DNA of 64,000 nucleotides from Corallococcus sp. AS-1-6 (GTDB lineage: Bacteria; Myxococcota; Myxococcia; Myxococcales; Myxococcaceae). Made by a program: the position numbers and the translations under genes. The stretch is from NCBI RefSeq assembly GCF_020037015.1, contig NZ_JAIQDE010000030.1, positions 59,951 to 123,950 on the forward strand, given 5' to 3'. The notes under the pieces are model-generated. The model did no database searches. It was not told the DNA's origin and was given only the letters and a program-made list of their open reading frames with translations. This document shows, in pieces, positions 59,635 through 64,000 of this stretch. Every line of letters begins with the position of its first letter. Position 1 is the stretch's first letter.

Positions 59635-60264
59635 TCACTGCACGCCGGGCGCTCGGAACACCTGGCCGTTGCGGCCTTCCAGCACCAGGCTGGCTTCGTC
59701 CGAGCTGCCCACGCGCAGCTCCACGCGGGGCTGGCCTCGGCGGTCCACCAGGAGCAGGCCCGGCGAGCCCTCTTCATCCGCGCCCAGGATGGCGCGGGGC
59801 CGCCCCGTCACGTCCGCCAGCTCCAGCCGCGACGAGCCGTCCACCTGGAGCCCCACGGAGAACAGCTCCGCGCCCCCGGACTTGGACAGCGTCAGGCGCG
59901 GCGCTTCGTCGGAGAACACCATCAGCTCCGCCAGCGACTCGCCTTCCGCGGTGGAGAAGCGCAGCCGGGGCGAGTCGTCCTCGCCCACGCCCAGCAGCGC
60001 CCGGGGCCGGCCTTCGCTGTCGTTCAACACCAGCGCCGCGCCGCCATGGCGGTTCGCCTCCAGGCTGGCCCTTGTGCGGCCCCTGGCGTCCTTGAGCACC
60101 AGCCGCGATGCGACCAGCTCTCCCGAATGCGATTGCGGCGCTTCGTCACGCAGGGCCGCGGTCCCCAGTCCCACCCCGGCCAGCACGAAGGCCGCGAGGG
60201 TGAGGCCCTGCCACCGTCGGAGCCGGCCTTCCAGCCGCTCCATGCGCGCGTCCAGTGAGTCCAT
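59635..60264 (-). CDS. Single-helix membrane protein with repeated beta-strand region
   Basis: A 209 aa protein: N-terminal amphipathic/coiled segment 'MDSLDARMERLEGRLRRW', one membrane helix 'LTLAAFVLAGVGLGTAALR' (about 20-38), then about 160 residues of degenerate 20-25 residue repeats with 'GRPRALLGV', 'GRTRASLEA', 'GRPRAILGA' and 'GQPRVELRV' at regular spacing, suggesting a beta-solenoid. I do not recognise a named family. An 'AGGAGG' lies 11 bases before the ATG. It follows a hairpin that separates it from the upstream membrane protein gene. Confidence 0.7.
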   Translation of the reverse strand: MDSLDARMERLEGRLRRWQGLTLAAFVLAGVGLGTAALRDEAPQSHSGELVASRLVLKDARGRTRASLEANRHGGAALVLNDSEGRPRALLGVGEDDSPRLRFSTAEGESLAELMVFSDEAPRLTLSKSGGAELFSVGLQVDGSSRLELADVTGRPRAILGADEEGSPGLLLVDRRGQPRVELRVGSSDEASLVLEGRNGQVFRAPGVQ

Positions 60265-60280
60265 CCCGGCGTCGCCTCCT

Positions 60281-60298
60281 GTCCCACCCTGGTGGGAC
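60281..60298. terminator. Perfect 8-bp hairpin between two leftward genes
   Basis: GTCCCACC (60281-60288), CT, GGTGGGAC (60291-60298). It lies 34 bases past the stop of the upstream membrane protein gene and 17 bases before the next start, so it may terminate, or act as an operator or translational control element for the downstream gene. Confidence 0.55.
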
Positions 60299-60332
60299 GG
60301 CAGGAGGCTAGCAGAGGCCAACGGGTCTCCGC

Positions 60333-61112
60333 TCAGCGGGGCAGGAAGAGGAGCAGGAACGTGGGCAATGCGGCGACGAGGACGCCCACGCCGAGCGCGA
60401 GCACCATCTGGAGGAAGAACAGGTCTTCCAGCGTCTCCTCCAGCACGCCCTCCAGCCGGTCGATGGCCAACGTCTCCAGCTCCCGCACCGCGGAAGGCAT
60501 GTCCGGCGACGTCATCACCGCACGCAGGGCGATGAGCCCCAGCACCCGGCGGGACTGGTCCATGAGGAAGCCTTCCAGCCATCCGGCGCGGGAGGCCGCG
60601 GACTCGCGCTCCTCCTCGGGCTCCCGCATGCGCTCCGCCACGGACTCCTCGATGGCCCGGGTGAGCTCGGCGCGGCCAGGTGTGCCGGCCCCGCGAAACC
60701 GCCGGGCGACCTGCAGCGTCGCGGGCTTGAGGATGGCGTACGCATAGCCCATCAACCCTCGCGCGCGGACCTCGCTCGCGAGCCGTGCGCTGACCCCGTG
60801 GAGCATCCAGACGTAGCCCCCAGCCAGGGCCAGGGACAGTGGCGTGAGCACGAAGCTCAGGGCGTTCAGCCAGGAGGGCGTCGGGGCCGCGCCCGTCCAA
60901 TGCGGCGCGAGCACGAAGACGCCCGCCAGCACCAGACCGAAGCACCCGAAGAAGAAGAAGCCTTTCAGCGCCCCCATCACGCCGGAACCCAGCAGGGCGG
61001 GCACCATGGCGAGGAGGCTCCGCAAACCCGAGCGGGCCATGCCTCCCATGGACTCACGCGGAGGCGCTTCGAGCGGAGCTGGGTCCCGTTGTTTCAAGGC
61101 CGCGTGGCTCAT
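60333..61112 (-). CDS. Multi-helix membrane protein of unknown function
   Basis: A 259 aa protein with hydrophobic segments at about 50-75 ('GFFFFGCFGLVLAGVFVLAP'), about 85-107 ('LSFVLTPLSLALAGGYVWML') and the C-terminus ('MVLALGVGVLVAALPTFLLLFLP'). A charged cytoplasmic region (about 135-215) lies between. I recognise no family. Its ATG overlaps the stop of the preceding membrane protein gene (ATGA), so the two are co-translated and may form a complex. Confidence 0.7.
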   Translation of the reverse strand: MSHAALKQRDPAPLEAPPRESMGGMARSGLRSLLAMVPALLGSGVMGALKGFFFFGCFGLVLAGVFVLAPHWTGAAPTPSWLNALSFVLTPLSLALAGGYVWMLHGVSARLASEVRARGLMGYAYAILKPATLQVARRFRGAGTPGRAELTRAIEESVAERMREPEEERESAASRAGWLEGFLMDQSRRVLGLIALRAVMTSPDMPSAVRELETLAIDRLEGVLEETLEDLFFLQMVLALGVGVLVAALPTFLLLFLPR

Positions 61113-61510
61113 GACGCGCGCTCCAACTCGGCCGTGGCCCACGCATCCACTTGTTTCGCCGAGGGTGGCGATACAGGCGCGCTGTCCTTCAGTTCACGCC
61201 GGCGCCGCCACCACATCAGGAGCGCGGCGGCGCCGAAGAGCACGGCCCCGACGGCCAGCCGGGGCAGCAGCCACGGGATGGGACCGGACCGGGAGCCCTG
61301 GCGTTCCTTCCACCACGCGGTGCCCGTCCCAATCAGCGCGAGCCCCCCCGGAATGGCGGCCATGCGCCACAGCGTCCCGCTGTCAGGGCCCGGCACGAGC
61401 GCCAGCAGCCCCAGGAACACCGTCGTGGTCCACAGCAGGATGCGGCCCAGCCGGAAGTTCGTCAGCCCCACCAGCACCGCCGCGACGGGCTTCGAGCCCT
61501 CACCACTCAT
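61109..61510 (-). CDS. Small membrane protein of unknown function
   Basis: A 133 aa protein with three predicted helices (about 23-41, 49-66 and 80-98) and a charged C-terminal tail after 'LLMWWRRRRELKD'. The ATG at 61510 begins 'MSGEGSKPVAAVLVGL'. It overlaps the next gene by 4 bases (ATGA). No named family is recognised. The pair may form a small membrane complex. Confidence 0.68.
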   Translation of the reverse strand: MSGEGSKPVAAVLVGLTNFRLGRILLWTTTVFLGLLALVPGPDSGTLWRMAAIPGGLALIGTGTAWWKERQGSRSGPIPWLLPRLAVGAVLFGAAALLMWWRRRRELKDSAPVSPPSAKQVDAWATAELERAS

Positions 61511-61586
61511 GTTGCGTCCCCCATGGGGACGTCATCCTAAAGGGGGAGGGGCCTGCGCCCCAAGTCTGCCCCGGGCGCGAACGGGT

Positions 61587-62237
61587 TCAAGGCTGGGGGT
61601 GCCACCACAGGCCCTTCAGTCCCGCCTGTTCGCACGCCTGTCGAGCTTCCCCGGTGTAGCAATAGAAGACCAGCTCGGGGACGGAGAACACGGGAGGAAA
61701 GCCTCCGGGTGGCGGGCGGAGCACGAGTGGCTCGGCGTCGTCATAGCCCAGGAGCTCTTCTCCGCACTGGTGGAAGGGCACGCCCTTCACGAGGGTGCGC
61801 TCCCGGTCGAGGCAGTCTGTCTGCTCCAGCAACTGAAGGATGACGAAGTCCTCGTTCTTCATCGCCGGGTCCGTTACCGAATACCAGGTCCGCTTCCGGG
61901 GGTACCCCTTACGCACGAGATGCCCGATGCGTTCCGAGTAGATGACGGTGGGGATGAGGCGGTGGCGGAACGGGCGCACCGCTTCGAGCACATGCACCAT
62001 GCGCCGGGAGATCAGCAACCACCCGAGGGGCGCAGGAAGCAGGTGGTCGCGACCGGCGATGCTCTCCAGGTTGCCTACGAACTCGATGACCCCGGGCGCG
62101 CCCCGCTGGCGCTGATAGTCGATGCCCGGGTCGTGGAATGTCACGTCCTCGAAACCTTCGAACTCGATGAGCTTGGCGTCATAGATATCCGCATTCTCCT
62201 TGGCGTGGGAGACATCCGTCGACAATGCATACATCAT
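61587..62237 (-). CDS. Imm11/DUF1629-like protein, candidate immunity protein
   Basis: A 216 aa soluble protein. 'LPAPLGWLLISRRMVHVLEA', 'IPTVIYSERIGHLVRKGY' and 'YSVTDPAMKNEDFVILQLLE' recall the Imm11 (DUF1629) immunity family, which is common beside polymorphic toxins in myxobacteria; the similarity is by eye and not certain. Its ATG overlaps the end of a collapsed upstream gene (ATGA), as toxin-immunity pairs usually do. The region is less GC-rich than its surroundings, consistent with acquired DNA. If correct, the toxin is gone and the immunity gene survives as an orphan. Confidence 0.6.
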   Translation of the reverse strand: MMYALSTDVSHAKENADIYDAKLIEFEGFEDVTFHDPGIDYQRQRGAPGVIEFVGNLESIAGRDHLLPAPLGWLLISRRMVHVLEAVRPFRHRLIPTVIYSERIGHLVRKGYPRKRTWYSVTDPAMKNEDFVILQLLEQTDCLDRERTLVKGVPFHQCGEELLGYDDAEPLVLRPPPGGFPPVFSVPELVFYCYTGEARQACEQAGLKGLWWHPQP

Positions 62238-62453
62238 GTGATGTGTGACTCCCCATGGGAGCGCAGCTCCAGCAAGGCCAGCTTCCTCCCCGTGAGCACC
62301 TTACCGCCGCGCTGCTCCTGGATCACCTTGATGGCCGGCTCCTTCAAGCTCCCGGATTCGATAGGTCAGACAGGTGGAGCCCTTCATCTCGGCGGGAAGC
62401 GTCCGGAGGTTGGCGCCATCACCGTGGTCGATGAATCCGAATTGAATCGTCAT
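62234..62453 (-). pseudogene. Collapsed gene: N-terminal and C-terminal pieces joined by a frame-breaking deletion
   Basis: From ATG 62453 (after a 'GGGGGG' site) a 50-codon frame starts 'MTIQFGFIDHGDGANLRTLP' and stops at 62301. About 30 codons in, the frame stops looking coding; a different frame from about 62365 reads 'PIESGSLKEPAIKVIQEQRG' then 'GKVLTGRKLALLELRSHG' and stops at 62234, overlapping the next ATG. The first piece resembles the start of an SH3/LysM-like binding domain and the second looks like the natural end of a gene coupled to the downstream one. I infer a large internal deletion with frameshift. Confidence 0.6.
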
Positions 62454-62543
62454 GTCCCCCCCCGTCTCGGGACTGACAGGATTCAGCCACCCGGGCCGGG
62501 AGTGAAGGACCGGCCGGGTGGGAATGACAAAGACTTACAGCCG

Positions 62544-63782
62544 CTACGCGGCGGCCGCCTGCTGGATGCGGGCCTCGGTCTCGTCGGGGCTGACAATCCA
62601 AGGCCAGAAGCGCTGCGGCTCTCCGAAGTTGTCGAAGAACGTATCGGCCAGCGGAGCCATCGTCGACGCGGCTCCCAGGTATCGCTGCACGTGCGGCGGT
62701 GGCGGCTGGAGCAGCATGTTGGTGAACGCGGTGATGAACTGGCCCTCCGTCCGCCAGAAGTGCCCGAAGGCCTGCTCCATCCAGTCCGGCGTGAAGGGCT
62801 GGTCGCCGTGCGCGAGGATGGCCTGCGTCATCGCATGCGCCTGCTTCGACGCGCTGTTGAGCCCCTGGCCCGCGATGGGGTCGTTGAGCATGACGACATC
62901 CCCCATCCCCATCACCGCGCGCCCCGAGGGCAGCCGCCCCACCGGCTTGCGCACCGTGGGCGTGAACGCGCCGGTGAGCCAGGAGGACTCGTCCACGATG
63001 GAGGCTCCCTCCAGCCGCTCCGCCACCCAGGGCGAGAAGTCCCGCAGCACCTGCTTCATGCGCTCCAGGGCTTCCCGCGCGGTGCTCACGCCGCCGAAGC
63101 GATCCAATCCCTGGCCGGGGATGGCCTCCAGCAGGAGGCAGTCCAGCGGGCCCCGGATGCGGTCGAAGTACGGCATGGCGAAGTACTCGCCGTGGCCCGC
63201 CGTCAGGATGAACTTGAGCGCGGGGTAGGGCGTCTCATGCAGCGGCTTCATGCCGGTGACAATCATTGCCGTCAGGTGCCGCTGCGGCTGCGTGTGGACG
63301 CTGCGCCCGGCGTCCCGTTCGAACAGCCGCGTGAAGCTGTTGCGGCCCGTCGTCACGACCACCAGGTCATGCCCGGTCGCGAGCGCCTCCAGCGCGTCCA
63401 CGTCCACGTCCCGCACCACCACCGTGCCGCCGCGCCGCTCGAACTCCGCGAGCCAGCGTGAGTACTTCGCCCGCAGGTCCAGGGCCCTGCCGGGATTCAG
63501 GATGCGCCCCTGGACGCGGAGCGCCCGCTGTCCCGGCGCCGGGCAGACGTCCAGGTCCCCGCCCCGGGCGTACTCCCCCGGGCCCTGCCAGAAGTCGAGC
63601 CCCAGCTCCTGCTCGTACTGGTGCGCCCGGCCGAAGAGATAGGTGGTCGCCGAGAGCCGGGCGTTGAAGAGCTGCTCGGGCGTGCGGTCCGAATAGACGG
63701 TGACCGCGTAGCCCCGCTCCAGCAGGCCGAAGCCGAGCTGCAGACCGGCCTGGCCCGCTCCGATGATGCCGATGTTCCTCAT
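62544..63782 (-). CDS. StyA-like flavin monooxygenase (styrene/indole monooxygenase family)
   Basis: A 412 aa FAD-dependent monooxygenase; StyA is about 415 aa. ATG 63782 follows a 'GGGGGG' run. The FAD-binding 'IGIIGAGQAGLQLGFGLL' is at residues 4-21, 'DLVVVTTGRNSF' is in the middle and 'GRAVMGMGDVVMLNDPIAGQG' is the second FAD motif. Family members epoxidise styrene or oxidise indole using reduced FAD supplied by a separate reductase (StyB), which is not seen here. Secondary metabolism is an alternative role. It starts on one side of a divergent region with the gene that leaves the window. Confidence 0.9.
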   Translation of the reverse strand: MRNIGIIGAGQAGLQLGFGLLERGYAVTVYSDRTPEQLFNARLSATTYLFGRAHQYEQELGLDFWQGPGEYARGGDLDVCPAPGQRALRVQGRILNPGRALDLRAKYSRWLAEFERRGGTVVVRDVDVDALEALATGHDLVVVTTGRNSFTRLFERDAGRSVHTQPQRHLTAMIVTGMKPLHETPYPALKFILTAGHGEYFAMPYFDRIRGPLDCLLLEAIPGQGLDRFGGVSTAREALERMKQVLRDFSPWVAERLEGASIVDESSWLTGAFTPTVRKPVGRLPSGRAVMGMGDVVMLNDPIAGQGLNSASKQAHAMTQAILAHGDQPFTPDWMEQAFGHFWRTEGQFITAFTNMLLQPPPPHVQRYLGAASTMAPLADTFFDNFGEPQRFWPWIVSPDETEARIQQAAAA

Positions 63783-63833
63783 GGTCCCCCCTGGGTGGTG
63801 TCCGGGCGTCACGCCCTGCCAGGACACTACGAA

Positions 63834-63849
63834 AGGAGGGCACCCTCCT
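63834..63849. promoter_or_regulatory. Short palindrome in the divergent upstream region
   Basis: AGGAGGGcaCCCTCCT, perfect 7-bp arms around two bases, 52 bases upstream of the StyA-like start and 121 bases upstream of the next gene. It could be an operator; its low complexity makes chance possible. The rest of the 187-base gap shows no clear promoter pair. Confidence 0.35.
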
Positions 63850-63969
63850 GGCAACGCGCGGCGGTACGAGGCGCCCGGAAACCAACGCCCCGAAGCCGCC
63901 TTGCATGTCAGACCCCGCGAGTACTGTTCCTCCTGTCGCAGCGAGAAACGCACGAGGGGGAAACACGTC

Positions 63970-64000
63970 ATGGCGAAGTCTGTGATTGATAACCGCGTCG
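63970..64000 (+). CDS. Start of a gene that continues outside the window
   Basis: ATG 63970 is preceded by 'GAGGGGGAAACACGTC' and begins 'MAKSVIDNRV'; only ten codons are visible, too few to assign. It is divergent from the StyA-like gene. Confidence 0.55.
   Translation, partial: MAKSVIDNRV

Noticed and set aside
1..64000. Insertion sequences, prophage, integrons or CRISPR arrays
   Set aside because: I found no transposase or integrase motifs, no regularly spaced direct repeats and no cas-like genes. The tRNA at 59189-59263 has no attached integrase or duplicated end.

Overview
The base composition (about 70% G+C, strong GC bias at third codon positions), the many exported enzymes and lipoproteins, lectin-tethered hydrolases, ELWxxDGT, DUF4394 and carboxypeptidase-regulatory-repeat surface proteins, and a GH19 chitinase all suggest a predatory myxobacterium of the Myxococcus/Corallococcus type (family-level inference, not proven by a marker gene). 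The window is chromosomal in character: there is one tRNA, no insertion sequence, no phage module and no CRISPR array.

Layout. 1-3.9 kb: end of a methyltransferase gene, DNA glycosylase Tag, a VOC protein, a HEAT-repeat protein, and an exported chitinase with a ricin-type lectin domain. 4.1-8.8 kb: a response regulator/histidine kinase pair and a VWA-domain exported protein, all leftward. 8.9-13 kb: a GapN-like aldehyde dehydrogenase, then a pterin cluster (two different PTPS-family enzymes flanking an SDR), then an ArsR/SRPBCC pair with tandem palindromic operators. 13-17 kb: esterases and a TetR regulator divergent from an alpha/beta hydrolase over a pair of palindromes. 16.4-25.2 kb: exported hypothetical proteins, an EEP-family protein, and an IorAB-type molybdenum hydroxylase. 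25.7-28.3 kb: a large repeat-rich surface protein.

28.3-34.7 kb is the most unusual part. A leftward, tightly packed operon with a visible promoter encodes two homologous 72-73 aa peptides (conserved N-terminal half, variable middle, conserved Cys-containing tail), a 994 aa fusion of a GH57-type domain to a DUF1611-type P-loop domain, an ABC exporter without peptidase domain, a 92 aa one-helix membrane protein and a minimal subtilisin-like protease. Gene ends overlap, so the set is probably made together. It looks like a system that makes, matures and exports a peptide, but none of the standard RiPP-modifying enzymes is present, so the chemistry is unknown.

34.8-43.7 kb: an ELWxxDGT lipoprotein and a complete ABC-type tripartite efflux operon (outer-membrane factor, HlyD adaptor, RbbA-like double ATPase-permease, ABC-2 permease) ending in a methyltransferase. 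43.9-55.3 kb: PPK2, DUF4394 and PQQ-type sugar dehydrogenase lipoproteins, DUF808 and DoxX membrane proteins, an oxidoreductase, and an operon of an Asp/Asn beta-hydroxylase-like protein, DUF72 and an ADP-ribosylglycohydrolase. 55.3-64 kb: RNase H, a collagen-like/beta-helix lipoprotein, a DUF2079 membrane protein, tRNA-Met, a very small peptide gene, several membrane proteins, a collapsed gene next to a putative immunity-type gene, a StyA-like flavin monooxygenase, and the first codons of a gene that runs off the window.
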